DNA of 64,000 bases from Alteraquisediminimonas sediminicola (GTDB taxonomy: Bacteria; Pseudomonadota; Alphaproteobacteria; Sphingomonadales; Sphingomonadaceae). Below, one piece after another: positions 51,184 to 60,316 of this stretch. Location of the stretch: NCBI RefSeq assembly GCF_019740335.1, contig NZ_JAHXZS010000001.1, positions 558,001-622,000 on the forward strand, written 5' to 3'. The translations under genes and the position numbers were made by a program. Numbering within the stretch: position 1 is the stretch's first letter; every line of letters starts with the position of its first letter. The notes beneath the pieces are model-generated. The model searched no databases. It saw only the letters and a list, made by a program, of their open reading frames with translations, and was not told the origin of the DNA.

Positions 51184-53133
51184 TTACGCGCCCATCGGCG
51201 CCGCGCCGCCAAGACCGCCCGAACGGCGCGACTTGGGAATGGAGGACCCCCCACCCGTTGGCGCGACAGGCTTGGCCGCATTGCTATCGGGCCGACCAAT
51301 CCCCTCGCCCGCCAGCAAGGATTTGATCTCGTCGCCAGACAGGGTCTCATATTCAAGCAACGCATTGGCGAGTGCATGTAGCTCGTCGATATGCTGGCTC
51401 AAGACCTCTTTCGCCTTGTCATAGCCGCCATCAACGATCCGCCGGATTTCCGTATCGATCGTCTTGGCCGTTTCATCCGACATATGGACGCGGGCCGATT
51501 GCGAATAGCCGAGGAAGGTTTCGCCCTGTGGCTCTTCATATTGCAACGGGCCGAGCTTGTCCGACATGCCCCATTGCGTCACCATATCGCGGGCGAGCTT
51601 GGTCGCATATTGAATGTCGCCCGATGCGCCAGACGACACCTTGTCATAGCCGAAGATCAACTCTTCCGCGACGCGACCGCCCATGGCGACCGACATATTC
51701 GCGTGCATCTTGTCGCGATGATAGGAATAGCTGTCACGCTCTGGCAGGCGCATGACCATACCCAGCGCACGACCGCGCGGGATGATCGTCGCCTTGTGGA
51801 TCGGGTCCGATGCCGGTTCGTGCATCGCGACAATCGCATGGCCCGCTTCATGATAGGCGGTCATCTTCTTTTCATCTTCGGTCATGACCATGGACTTGCG
51901 TTCAGTCCCCATCATCACCTTGTCCTTGGCGGCTTCAAATTCCGCCATCGCGACCAGACGCTTGCCACGCCGCGCTGCCATCAGCGCCGCCTCGTTGACG
52001 AGATTGGCAAGGTCAGCGCCCGAAAAGCCGGGCGTGCCGCGCGCTATCGTGCGGGCATCGACATCGGGCGCGAGCGGGATCTTCTTCATATGGACGGCGA
52101 GAATCTTCTCGCGCCCCTCGATATCCGGGCGCGGCACGACGATCTGACGGTCAAAGCGACCGGGCCGCAGCAATGCCGGATCAAGCACATCCGGACGGTT
52201 GGTCGCGGCGATGATGATGATGCCTTCATTGGCCTCGAACCCGTCCATCTCGACCAGCAACTGATTGAGCGTCTGTTCGCGTTCATCATTGCCATTGCCA
52301 AGCCCTGCGCCACGATGGCGACCGACCGCATCGATTTCGTCGATGAACAGGATGCACGGCGCGGATTTCTTGGCCTGATCGAACATGTCGCGCACCCGGC
52401 TCGCGCCGACGCCGACGAACATTTCCACAAAGTCCGAACCGGAAATGGTGAAAAACGGCACCTTGGCCTCGCCCGCAATTGCGCGCGCCAGCAAGGTCTT
52501 GCCGGTCCCCGGCGAACCGACGAGCAACGCGCCTTTCGGGATTTTACCGCCCAAACGCGAAAATTTGCCCGGGTCCCGCAGAAAATCGACGATTTCCTGC
52601 AATTCCTCACGCGCCTCATCAATGCCCGCGACATCCTCGAACGTCACCCGCACCTGCTTTTCCGTCAGCATCTTCGCCCGCGATTTGCCAAAGCCCATCG
52701 CGCCGGAACCCGCATTTTTCTGCATCTGACGCATGACGAAAAAGCCAAGGCCCAGCAGCAGCAGGAACGGCAAGGTCTGATAGAGGATATACATCAACAG
52801 GCTCGGTTCCTCGGCCTGTTTGGCGCGGAACGCGACTTGCTTTTCGGTCAGCCGGTCCACCAGACGGGCATCGGAAGGATTGACGGTCTTGAACGTCTTG
52901 CCATCGCTCAACGTGCCGGTCACGACCTCGCCCGCGATTTCGACCTGACGAATATTACCGTCATCGACCTTTTTCAGAAATTCGGAATAGGCGATGTTCG
53001 ACCCTGAAGCGTCGGTCCGACCGCCTTCAAACAGGGAGACGACCAGCACCATTGCCGCCAAAATACCGACCCAAATGGCGAGGCTGCGCATCCAGGGATT
53101 GGGCGTCGGGGTGGGATCGCGTTCATCTTGCAT
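51184..53133 (-). CDS. ftsH: Membrane ATP-dependent zinc metalloprotease FtsH
   Basis: The 649 residues show two membrane segments ([41 protein letters not shown]). An AAA domain follows, with Walker A GSPGTGKT, Walker [13 protein letters not shown] and the SRH arginines in RPGRFDR. The zinc protease motif HEAGH follows. FtsH degrades misfolded membrane proteins and short-lived regulators as a hexamer at the inner membrane. The gene order tilS-ftsH is conserved in many bacteria and is present here. Confidence 0.97.
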   Translation of the reverse strand: MQDERDPTPTPNPWMRSLAIWVGILAAMVLVVSLFEGGRTDASGSNIAYSEFLKKVDDGNIRQVEIAGEVVTGTLSDGKTFKTVNPSDARLVDRLTEKQVAFRAKQAEEPSLLMYILYQTLPFLLLLGLGFFVMRQMQKNAGSGAMGFGKSRAKMLTEKQVRVTFEDVAGIDEAREELQEIVDFLRDPGKFSRLGGKIPKGALLVGSPGTGKTLLARAIAGEAKVPFFTISGSDFVEMFVGVGASRVRDMFDQAKKSAPCILFIDEIDAVGRHRGAGLGNGNDEREQTLNQLLVEMDGFEANEGIIIIAATNRPDVLDPALLRPGRFDRQIVVPRPDIEGREKILAVHMKKIPLAPDVDARTIARGTPGFSGADLANLVNEAALMAARRGKRLVAMAEFEAAKDKVMMGTERKSMVMTEDEKKMTAYHEAGHAIVAMHEPASDPIHKATIIPRGRALGMVMRLPERDSYSYHRDKMHANMSVAMGGRVAEELIFGYDKVSSGASGDIQYATKLARDMVTQWGMSDKLGPLQYEEPQGETFLGYSQSARVHMSDETAKTIDTEIRRIVDGGYDKAKEVLSQHIDELHALANALLEYETLSGDEIKSLLAGEGIGRPDSNAAKPVAPTGGGSSIPKSRRSGGLGGAAPMGA

Positions 53134-53200
53134 GTTAAGAGCTACCTTTCAGCTCATGAAGATAGGCAGCGCAGCGATAAACTCAATGGCTGAACATCAG

Positions 53201-54214
53201 TTAAGCGGTGATTGGTGAAGATTCCGTGTCGAGTTTCCGCAACAGCCAGGTTTCACCGGGCCGCAACTGGACCGCGCCCAGCGTCACCACCTCACCTCTA
53301 CGCGCCGCCAGCATCGCACGATGCGCCACTTGGCCGCGCACTTCACCGCCAAAATGCGCGACAATCTGCACCAAGGCACGCCGCACCAGTTCATCAGGCA
53401 GGTCCGCGACATCGAAACGACAGCCATCCCCCGGCCAGCTGCACCGCGTGCGGACCACCTGATCCGTCGCCCAAGCCAACGCCTCATCCGCGCCTGCCAG
53501 CCGATCCGCCGTCGCCGCCAACCCGACCGCATCGGGCATGCCCGGCTGGCCCAGCATATTGCGCATGCGGGTGCGGTCGTAGCGCTCATCTTCATTCGAC
53601 GGATCGAGGATGACCGGAATCTTCGCTTCTTCGCATAATTGGTGCAGCTCGGCCTTGCGCCAGTCCAGCAATGGACGCACCAGCATCGCCGGTCCGGCGC
53701 GGCGCATCCGCCTGATGCCGCTCAATCCCGACAGGCCGGAACCGCGCACCAGCCGCATGACCATGGTTTCCGCCTGATCATCGGCATGATGGGCCGTCAT
53801 GATCCACGCGATATTATGTTCGGCGGCCCAACGCGCCAGCGCGTGATAGCGGACCTTGCGGGCCTCGTCCTGAATATTGGCGGTCGGCGGCCCGTCCGGC
53901 CATTCCGCCATCAAAATATCATGCGGCAGGCCGAACAATCGTGCCTGTTCGGCCACCCGCCGCACCTCTTCGGCGCTTTCGGGCCGCAATTTATGATCGA
54001 GCGACACCACCCGCACGCCGCCATGACGGATGCGATACATCAGCCACATCAGCGCCATGCTGTCCGGCCCGCCCGACACCGCAATCCCGCCCGGCTGTTT
54101 CAGCAAGGCCGGATCGAGATCGTCGATCAGTTCCAGATCCTTGCGAAAGCGATCTACCCAACGCCCAAGGCCTTGGGCCAAGGGCTCATTGGGAAGATCC
54201 GCGTCAAACGCCAC
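53201..54214 (-). CDS. tilS: tRNA(Ile)-lysidine synthetase
   Basis: The start GTG at 54214 (VAFDADLPNEPLA) overlaps the end of cpoB; longer frames run deep into that gene. The 337 residues carry the PP-loop motif AVSGGPDSMAL, RVVSLDHKLRPESAEE, ARKVRYHALARWA and TAHHADDQAETMVMRL. TilS puts lysidine on C34 of tRNA-Ile2(CAU), whose gene is at 34143-34218. The C-terminal domain is short, as in other alphaproteobacteria. Confidence 0.94.
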   Translation of the reverse strand: MAFDADLPNEPLAQGLGRWVDRFRKDLELIDDLDPALLKQPGGIAVSGGPDSMALMWLMYRIRHGGVRVVSLDHKLRPESAEEVRRVAEQARLFGLPHDILMAEWPDGPPTANIQDEARKVRYHALARWAAEHNIAWIMTAHHADDQAETMVMRLVRGSGLSGLSGIRRMRRAGPAMLVRPLLDWRKAELHQLCEEAKIPVILDPSNEDERYDRTRMRNMLGQPGMPDAVGLAATADRLAGADEALAWATDQVVRTRCSWPGDGCRFDVADLPDELVRRALVQIVAHFGGEVRGQVAHRAMLAARRGEVVTLGAVQLRPGETWLLRKLDTESSPITA

Positions 54215-55112
54215 AGCGCGCTTCCTTGCGGGCGACCGGCAGGCGCTGCTTGAGATAATCGCGCAAATTCGCGCCATAGACCGCCTGCAATTCATCGAAC
54301 GACTTGCACGCATCCGGCAATTTCTTCAGCTCGATCAATGTCACGCCAAGGAAATACAGGCTATCCGCCGCGCGTTCGCCCTGCGGGTTGGTGCGATAAT
54401 TTTCCAGAAACACCTTCGCCGCCGTCACCGGCTTGCCCTCGTCAAGATAGGCGCGACCGAGCAAATTCTGGGCATAGCTATAACGCTTGTGCTTGGGATA
54501 TTTCTTCACCACATCGCTCAACAACTTTTGCGCCCCGGCATAATCCTTGGCTTCCCACAGATCATAGCCGGTGAGATAACCATCCTCTGCCGGATCGCCG
54601 CTGGGGGGCCGTTTACTGGCCATCGCAGCTGTCGTCGCAGCGGCACTCGCCCCCGCCACGCCCGCCGCCTGCGCCGCAGGCTTGGCAGTCGCCGCCACAG
54701 AGGATGGCGCAGCCGTCACCGGTGCCAGCGCCGCTGCCGCCGCATCGGCCGCCAATTTCTGCGCGGCCATCGCATCTTCGATTTTCTTGAGGCGGAAACC
54801 CTGCTGCTCGACCTGCCCGGTCAGCGTCGCAAGTTGCCGCTCCAGCGCATCAACGCGGGTCGTCATGTCCGAAATCAGGCTCGATGCCGGTACACCCGCC
54901 GCTGTCGGTGCCGTCGGCGTCACCTGCGCCTCCACCGTCATGCCCGCGCCGCCCGGAAATACCTTGCGCTGCACCGCGCGCATTTCCTTTTCCAGCTTGT
55001 CGACCCTTACCGGGATCGTGGTCGTGGGCGAGGCGACCTGTGCAATGACCGGCGTCGCGCCCAACAACGCCACCGACACCAGCAACGCGTTTGTGAACAG
55101 TTTCGCTACCAT
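54204..55112 (-). CDS. cpoB: Cell division coordinator CpoB (YbgF)
   Basis: The 302 residues have a signal peptide (LFTNALLVSVALLGATPVIA) and a coiled coil around residues 65-115 (TRVDALERQLATLTGQVEQQGFRLKKIED). After an Ala-rich linker, three C-terminal TPR units follow (GYDLWEAKDYAGAQKLLSDVVKKYPKHK, YAQNLLGRAYLDEGKPVTAAKVFLENYRTNPQGE). CpoB links Tol-Pal function with septal peptidoglycan synthesis in the periplasm. It precedes tilS as in other alphaproteobacteria; pal and tol genes are not in the window. Confidence 0.9.
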   Translation of the reverse strand: MVAKLFTNALLVSVALLGATPVIAQVASPTTTIPVRVDKLEKEMRAVQRKVFPGGAGMTVEAQVTPTAPTAAGVPASSLISDMTTRVDALERQLATLTGQVEQQGFRLKKIEDAMAAQKLAADAAAAALAPVTAAPSSVAATAKPAAQAAGVAGASAAATTAAMASKRPPSGDPAEDGYLTGYDLWEAKDYAGAQKLLSDVVKKYPKHKRYSYAQNLLGRAYLDEGKPVTAAKVFLENYRTNPQGERAADSLYFLGVTLIELKKLPDACKSFDELQAVYGANLRDYLKQRLPVARKEARCGV

Positions 55113-55178
55113 TACTTCGTACCTTTCACCCTGATGAACTACTGCTATAGCAGATACTTATACTATTAAATTTTAGCC

Positions 55179-56207
55179 TTATTGCCCCTCGGGGGCTACC
55201 GCCGCCACAGGTGATGGCCCCGTTGGGGACGATGGCGCTGCGCCCGATGTCGCCGATGCCGCAGCGTCTTGTGAAGCGGACTGCAAACCAGCCGCATCAT
55301 TACCCTGCGTCCGCCGCCGTAGCGGCTTGGCACGCACGGGGGCAACCGCTTTTGCATCCGAATTCACTTGCCCATTTGACGTGGCGGTAGCGGGCATTGT
55401 GGCCGCTGCCACCCCCGACTGGGCCAGCGCGCGCAGCGCCTCCGGCTTCAGGCTCACGTCATTGATCGACTTATCCCCCTTGCCAAGCGGCGGCATGACG
55501 TCCGCGCCCACGCGCACAATCAACGACTGTGGCCGACCGGTCAAAATCAACGGATCGACCGCATTGGTCGGCACTTGCCAGCTTTCGCCCTTCGCCAGTT
55601 CGCGTTCGAACAAGGTTGCGCCGTTGCGTTCATACACGCGCAACCAGACATTCTCGACTGCCGTCAACACAACCTGAACATTGCCAGATGTAGTTGCAGG
55701 CGCAATCGCCGCCGGTGTTTTGGCCACGGGCCCCGGCTGCGCCACCGGCACATCGGTGCCGGCAACTGCCTGAGCAATTTCCTCATTACTTGGTACGGAC
55801 TGCGCCCGGATCACCCAATAAGCGAGCGCCACCAGCAAGGCCGCCAGCACGCCACCCAAGACCAACCACCGTGGCGGGACGCGTGCAGGGTCCGCCTCTT
55901 CCATAAATTCGGGCATCGCAGTACGCGCCCGATCATAACCGATTTCCTGACGAAAACGTTCGCCAAGCGCCTGGCCATCAAGCCCGACCGCTTTGGCATA
56001 GGTCCGCACAAATCCGACTGCGTACATGGCGCTTGGCAGGTCCGAATGGTCCCCAGCCTCGATCGCATTGAGAAAGCGCAGCGGGATGCGGGTCTTTTGC
56101 CCGATGTCATCGATGGACAAGTTCATGCCTTCGCGGGCAGCCTTAAGCGCGCCTGCGACTGACACTTCCGCCTCGCGAGCAAGGCCTTCCTCCGTGACTT
56201 CGCTCAT
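55179..56207 (-). CDS. RodZ-like HTH membrane protein with DUF4115 domain
   Basis: The ATG at 56207 (MSEVTEEGLAREAE) has an AGGAGAT site, so the longer frame is rejected. The 342 residues give a helix-turn-helix (AGALKAAREGMNLSIDDIGQKTRIPLRFLNAIEAGDHSDLPS, then YAVGFVRTYAKAVGLD) and one membrane segment (WLVLGGVLAALLVALAYWVI). A periplasmic DUF4115 domain follows (VWLRVYERNGATLFERELAKGESWQVP, TGRPQSLIVRVGADV) with a low-complexity Ala/Pro tail. This is the RodZ/CcmA-type layout, which connects MreB to the envelope. Confidence 0.88.
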   Translation of the reverse strand: MSEVTEEGLAREAEVSVAGALKAAREGMNLSIDDIGQKTRIPLRFLNAIEAGDHSDLPSAMYAVGFVRTYAKAVGLDGQALGERFRQEIGYDRARTAMPEFMEEADPARVPPRWLVLGGVLAALLVALAYWVIRAQSVPSNEEIAQAVAGTDVPVAQPGPVAKTPAAIAPATTSGNVQVVLTAVENVWLRVYERNGATLFERELAKGESWQVPTNAVDPLILTGRPQSLIVRVGADVMPPLGKGDKSINDVSLKPEALRALAQSGVAAATMPATATSNGQVNSDAKAVAPVRAKPLRRRTQGNDAAGLQSASQDAAASATSGAAPSSPTGPSPVAAVAPEGQ

Positions 56208-56340
56208 CCAAATCTCCTGCACTGACTTGTCTGGCAACGGGTGCGACCCTGCGCCATTATTATACGCGACATTATTTTTGGCGCTTTCAAAGACGCCGCG
56301 CATTTAATGTCAATTAATCTTACAAATATCCAGTGAAATT

Positions 56341-58623
56341 TCAGTCTGCTATCACGCCATTTATTGTCGCATAATCAACCAACTTCTCCCTCAGATCGCC
56401 TTCGGGATAATCCAGCCATGCATCCAGCTTTGGCCCCAAGTCATCCGGGTCGAAATTACGCAGCATCGCCTTCAATGGACCAACCGCCGCCGGGGTCACC
56501 GACAGCCGTTCAATCCCCATGCCGATCAAGGCCATGGCCTCCAATCTGCGCCCCCCCATTTCACCGCAAATGCTGAGCGGCATTTCAACCGCCTGACAAG
56601 CGCGAATGACGCGGCGCAGGAACCGCAAAATCGCGGGCGACAGCCAGTCATAACGCTCGGCCAGCCGAGGATTGGCGCGGTCGGCGGCGAACAGGAACTG
56701 TGTCAGATCATTGGTGCCGATCGACAGAAAGTCGAGCTTGGGCAACAAAACATCCAGCCATTCCGCCAATGCCGGCACTTCCAGCATACAGCCATAACGA
56801 ATCTGCACCGGCAGGCTGCGCCCCTGTTTCGCGACCCAGTTTTTCTGGGCCTCAAACAAGTCACGTGCCTGATCGAATTCCCAAGGCTCGGACACCATCG
56901 GGAACATGACGTTGAGCGTTGCCCCGGCCGCCGCTTCGATCAACGCGCGCGCCTGCACCTTCATCAGGCCATCGCGATCCAGCGACAATCGGATCGCGCG
57001 CCAACCCATCGCCGGATTTTCTTCCGTATGGTCTTCGCGCAAATACGGCAGCGCCTTGTCCCCGCCAATATCTACGGTGCGAAACACGACCTGACGCTCG
57101 CCTGCCGCTTCCAGCACCTCGCGATACAGTCGCTGCTGGCGCTCGCGCTGCGGCAGGGTCGCCGACACGAGAAATTGAAATTCAGTGCGGAACAAACCGA
57201 TCCCGTCCGCGCCCATCACATCCATCGCGCTGATGTCGTCGCGCAGACCTGCGTTGATCATCAACTTGATCCGCTTGCCATTGCTGGTCATGGCAGGCAC
57301 ATCGCGCAACGACGCATATTCGGCGCGTTTCTTGTTCGTCAGCGCGAGTTTGGAGAGAAAACCATCCTCCATCGCCGAATTTGGCCGGACAATAGCGCGC
57401 CCTTCTCCGACATCGAGCAGCAATGTATCGCCTTCGCCGATCAACCGGCGGACATTGGGGACGCGCCCCAATACTGGCACGCCCATAGCCCGCGCGACAA
57501 TGGTGACATGCGCCGTCAGCGACCCCTCTTCAAGGATCACGCCTTTCAGCCGCCGCCGATCATATTCTAGCAATTCCGCCGGACCAAGGTTGCGCGCAAT
57601 CAGAATCGTGTCCTGCCGCAAGCCCATCTGCGCCGCCGTGCCAAGCTGGCCCGACACGATCCGCAACAACCGATTGGAGAGATCCTCCAGATCATGCATG
57701 CGTTCCGCGAGCAACGGGTCCTGTATCTGCCGCATCCGCATCCGGGTGCGCTGCTGCACGCGCTCAATCGCCGCTTCAGCCGTCAGGCCGCTATCGATCG
57801 CCTCATTGATCCGGCGCGACCAGCCCTCGTCATAGGCAAACATCTTATAGGTTTCGAGCACATCCTGATGTTCGCCCGTGCCGCCGAATTCAGCCTGCGC
57901 CGCCATCGCATCGATCTGTTCGCGCATCTTGCGAAAGGCGGAATAGACGCGGTGGCGCTCGGCCTCGACATCTTCGGCGACGGTGTGTTCTACCGTGATG
58001 CGCGGCTGGTGGAACACGGCGATCCCCATCGCCATGCCATCGACCAGTTTCAAGCCGGTCAAATCCTGCGGCCCGCTATCGTGACTGCTGACCCCGCGCA
58101 CCAGCGCCGCATCGACCAACCCCGCGCCCGCAATCAGTTCCGACAACACCATCGCCGTCGTCTGCAACGCCTCGATTTCAATCTCGGCATAACGGCGCGG
58201 ATCGGCATGCTGGACGCACAAAACGCCCACCGCCGCCTCGCGCCGCACAATCGGCACGCCCGCAAAGCTATGGAACATTTCTTCGCCCGTTTCCGGCTTA
58301 TAGGCAAAGTCCGGATGAGCCATCGCCTCATCAAGGTTCAACACCTCGACATTTTCGGCAATCGTCCCGACCAACCCCTCGCCCAGCGCCAGCTTGGTCA
58401 CATGGACCGCCGCCTGATTAAGACCGCGCGTCGCATAAAGTTCCAGCGCACCATCGCGCAGCAAATAGATCGAACAGACTTCCGAATGCAGTGCTTCACC
58501 AATGACTTGCACCACCTGATTAAGCTTGGCCTGCGGACTGGTGCGCGAGGCCATGATATCATGCAGGTTCCGCAAAATATTGCGGGCGGCAAAGGCAGGC
58601 GAATGCGGATCGGTTTCTGGCAT
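56341..58623 (-). CDS. ptsP: Phosphoenolpyruvate-protein phosphotransferase PtsP (EI-Ntr)
   Basis: The 760 residues begin with a GAF domain (EVCSIYLLRDGALELYATRGL). The EI domains follow: the phospho-His region LEEGSLTAHVTIVARAMGVPVLG, then the PEP-binding barrel with GIGLFRTEFQFL, MLEVPALAEWLD, LSIGTNDLTQFLFAADR and SICGEMGG. It starts the nitrogen-type PTS relay (EI-Ntr to NPr to EIIA-Ntr), which senses nitrogen status. The partners are not encoded here. Confidence 0.95.
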   Translation of the reverse strand: MPETDPHSPAFAARNILRNLHDIMASRTSPQAKLNQVVQVIGEALHSEVCSIYLLRDGALELYATRGLNQAAVHVTKLALGEGLVGTIAENVEVLNLDEAMAHPDFAYKPETGEEMFHSFAGVPIVRREAAVGVLCVQHADPRRYAEIEIEALQTTAMVLSELIAGAGLVDAALVRGVSSHDSGPQDLTGLKLVDGMAMGIAVFHQPRITVEHTVAEDVEAERHRVYSAFRKMREQIDAMAAQAEFGGTGEHQDVLETYKMFAYDEGWSRRINEAIDSGLTAEAAIERVQQRTRMRMRQIQDPLLAERMHDLEDLSNRLLRIVSGQLGTAAQMGLRQDTILIARNLGPAELLEYDRRRLKGVILEEGSLTAHVTIVARAMGVPVLGRVPNVRRLIGEGDTLLLDVGEGRAIVRPNSAMEDGFLSKLALTNKKRAEYASLRDVPAMTSNGKRIKLMINAGLRDDISAMDVMGADGIGLFRTEFQFLVSATLPQRERQQRLYREVLEAAGERQVVFRTVDIGGDKALPYLREDHTEENPAMGWRAIRLSLDRDGLMKVQARALIEAAAGATLNVMFPMVSEPWEFDQARDLFEAQKNWVAKQGRSLPVQIRYGCMLEVPALAEWLDVLLPKLDFLSIGTNDLTQFLFAADRANPRLAERYDWLSPAILRFLRRVIRACQAVEMPLSICGEMGGRRLEAMALIGMGIERLSVTPAAVGPLKAMLRNFDPDDLGPKLDAWLDYPEGDLREKLVDYATINGVIAD

Positions 58624-58714
58624 AAGTCGATCCTAGAGGAAGTAATGCAGGAAATGCAATGCAACCAGCGACCACCGGACAATCTATTATTGATCGCCCC
58701 CCTTTGGACGCAGC

Positions 58715-59728
58715 TTAGACAGGCTGACGTTCGCTCAGCCGCCGCTCCCAATTCAGGGCATCCGTCACGATCAGGTCGAGATTATCCCGTGCTGGTCGCC
58801 AGGGCAGGCACGCAAGGATCGCTTTATTATCCGCGACCAAGGCCGCCGGATCGCCCGCGCGACGGCCCTGCATCACCCGCTTGATCTTGTGGTTGCTGAC
58901 GCGCTCGACCGCATCCAATACTTCCAGCACCGAATAGCCATGGCCATAGCCGCAATTGAGTGTAAGGTTTTCCTGCGGGCTGGCGATCAACGCCTCCAAT
59001 GCCGCGACATGCGCCACGGCAAGGTCGCTCACATGGATATAATCGCGCACGCCGGTGCCATCCGGGGTATCGAAGTCGGCGCCGAACACGCCGACCTCCG
59101 CCCTTTTACCGAGCGCCGCCTCCACCGCCACCTTGATCAAATGGGTGGCACCCGCCGTCGACTGTCCAGTGCGTCCCAATGGATCGGCCCCCGCGACGTT
59201 GAAATAACGCAGGGCGCAATAATTGATCGGATGGGCAAAGGCGACATCCCTCAGCATCATTTCAGTCATCAACTTCGATGTGCCATAAGGGTTGATCGGT
59301 TGTTTAGGATCGCCCTCCTTCACCGGTACGCGTTCGGGCGTGCCATAGGTGGCGGCGGTCGATGAAAAGATGAAATGCCGCACCCCGGATGTGACCGCGC
59401 TTTCCAGCAGGCTGCGCGTGGCCGCCGTGTTGTTGCGATAATATTTGAGCGGATTTTCAACCGATTCCGGCACCACGACCGATCCGGCAAAATGCAAAAT
59501 CGCGCCGATCCGATGGTTCTGCAACAGGTCGCAGACAAATGCATCGTCCTCAATATTGCCTTGGGCGAACACAGCGCGCTCATCCACTGCCCAGCGAAAG
59601 CCGGTGATGAGATTGTCAATCACCACGACCTCATAACCTGAATCCAGCAGCGCCAACACGGCATGACTGCCGATATAACCCGCGCCACCGGTCACCAGCA
59701 CTTTGGGTTTCGCCGCCGTCATACGCAT
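58715..59728 (-). CDS. galE: UDP-glucose 4-epimerase
   Basis: The 337-residue extended SDR has the N-terminal VLVTGGAGYIGSHAVLALLDSGY, the catalytic Ser/Thr region FSSTAATYG and the NPYGTSK (YxxxK) motif. ALRYFNVAGADPLGRTGQ and RDYIHVSDLA are also present. It interconverts UDP-glucose and UDP-galactose for surface polysaccharides. The start is ATG 59728 or ATG 59722. It lies 91 bases beyond ptsP on the same strand and 45 bases from sixA. Confidence 0.93.
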   Translation of the reverse strand: MRMTAAKPKVLVTGGAGYIGSHAVLALLDSGYEVVVIDNLITGFRWAVDERAVFAQGNIEDDAFVCDLLQNHRIGAILHFAGSVVVPESVENPLKYYRNNTAATRSLLESAVTSGVRHFIFSSTAATYGTPERVPVKEGDPKQPINPYGTSKLMTEMMLRDVAFAHPINYCALRYFNVAGADPLGRTGQSTAGATHLIKVAVEAALGKRAEVGVFGADFDTPDGTGVRDYIHVSDLAVAHVAALEALIASPQENLTLNCGYGHGYSVLEVLDAVERVSNHKIKRVMQGRRAGDPAALVADNKAILACLPWRPARDNLDLIVTDALNWERRLSERQPV

Positions 59729-59773
59729 TCCTTCACATTAATATTTCAAGAGATTATCGCGCAAAAACGCGTC

Positions 59774-60316
59774 TCAACCGTGATCCGGGCCAAGCGCCGG
59801 ATCGAAATCACGCGGGCGCATGAACCGGGTGATCCGGGCCGAACGCGGTTGAATATCCGCCCAATGATCGCAATCAATCGTCAATTCGACAATCGCTGCG
59901 GTCGGCAGCTTTTCCTCGATCTCGTCGCGTTCCGGGCTTTTGCCGTCATCCGGCACAAGCATCAGCACCATGTCTTCAAGGCCGGGATTATGGCCGACAA
60001 GCATGATCGCCGCATATTGATCATCCGCATCATGGACGACATCCAGCAACGTCATGCACGACGCGAGATAGATGCGCTTTTCCCATTCGGGTTCGACCGG
60101 ATGTCCAAAGCCCTTTTCAAATTCCTCAATCGTTTCCACCACACGGATCGCGGGCGAGGCCAGCACATGATCGAAGCCTGGGCCATTGTCCCGCAGCTTT
60201 TCCCCCATCAAATGCGCGCCCTTGCGCCCGCGCGCGTTGATCGGTCGATCAAAGTCGCGCGACACCGCATCTTCCCATCCGGACTTGGCATGACGGAAAA
60301 GGATCAGGCGTTTCAT
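59774..60316 (-). CDS. SixA-type histidine phosphatase
   Basis: The 180 residues have the phosphohistidine RHG motif LILFRHAKSGW, the region HVLASPAIRVVETIEEF, and the second histidine in MLVGHNPGLEDM. SixA removes phosphate from histidine phosphotransfer proteins; in E. coli its target is NPr of the nitrogen PTS. That fits the presence of ptsP only two genes away. The start overlaps the upstream helicase stop (ATGA). Confidence 0.88.
   Translation of the reverse strand: MKRLILFRHAKSGWEDAVSRDFDRPINARGRKGAHLMGEKLRDNGPGFDHVLASPAIRVVETIEEFEKGFGHPVEPEWEKRIYLASCMTLLDVVHDADDQYAAIMLVGHNPGLEDMVLMLVPDDGKSPERDEIEEKLPTAAIVELTIDCDHWADIQPRSARITRFMRPRDFDPALGPDHG

Noticed and set aside
51391-53007. Very long frame (538 codons) antisense to ftsH
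   Set aside because: It is a shadow of the GC-rich ftsH codons (His/Arg-rich composition, no motifs). The same applies to the frames at 47244-48335, 57694-58884 and 28551-29585.
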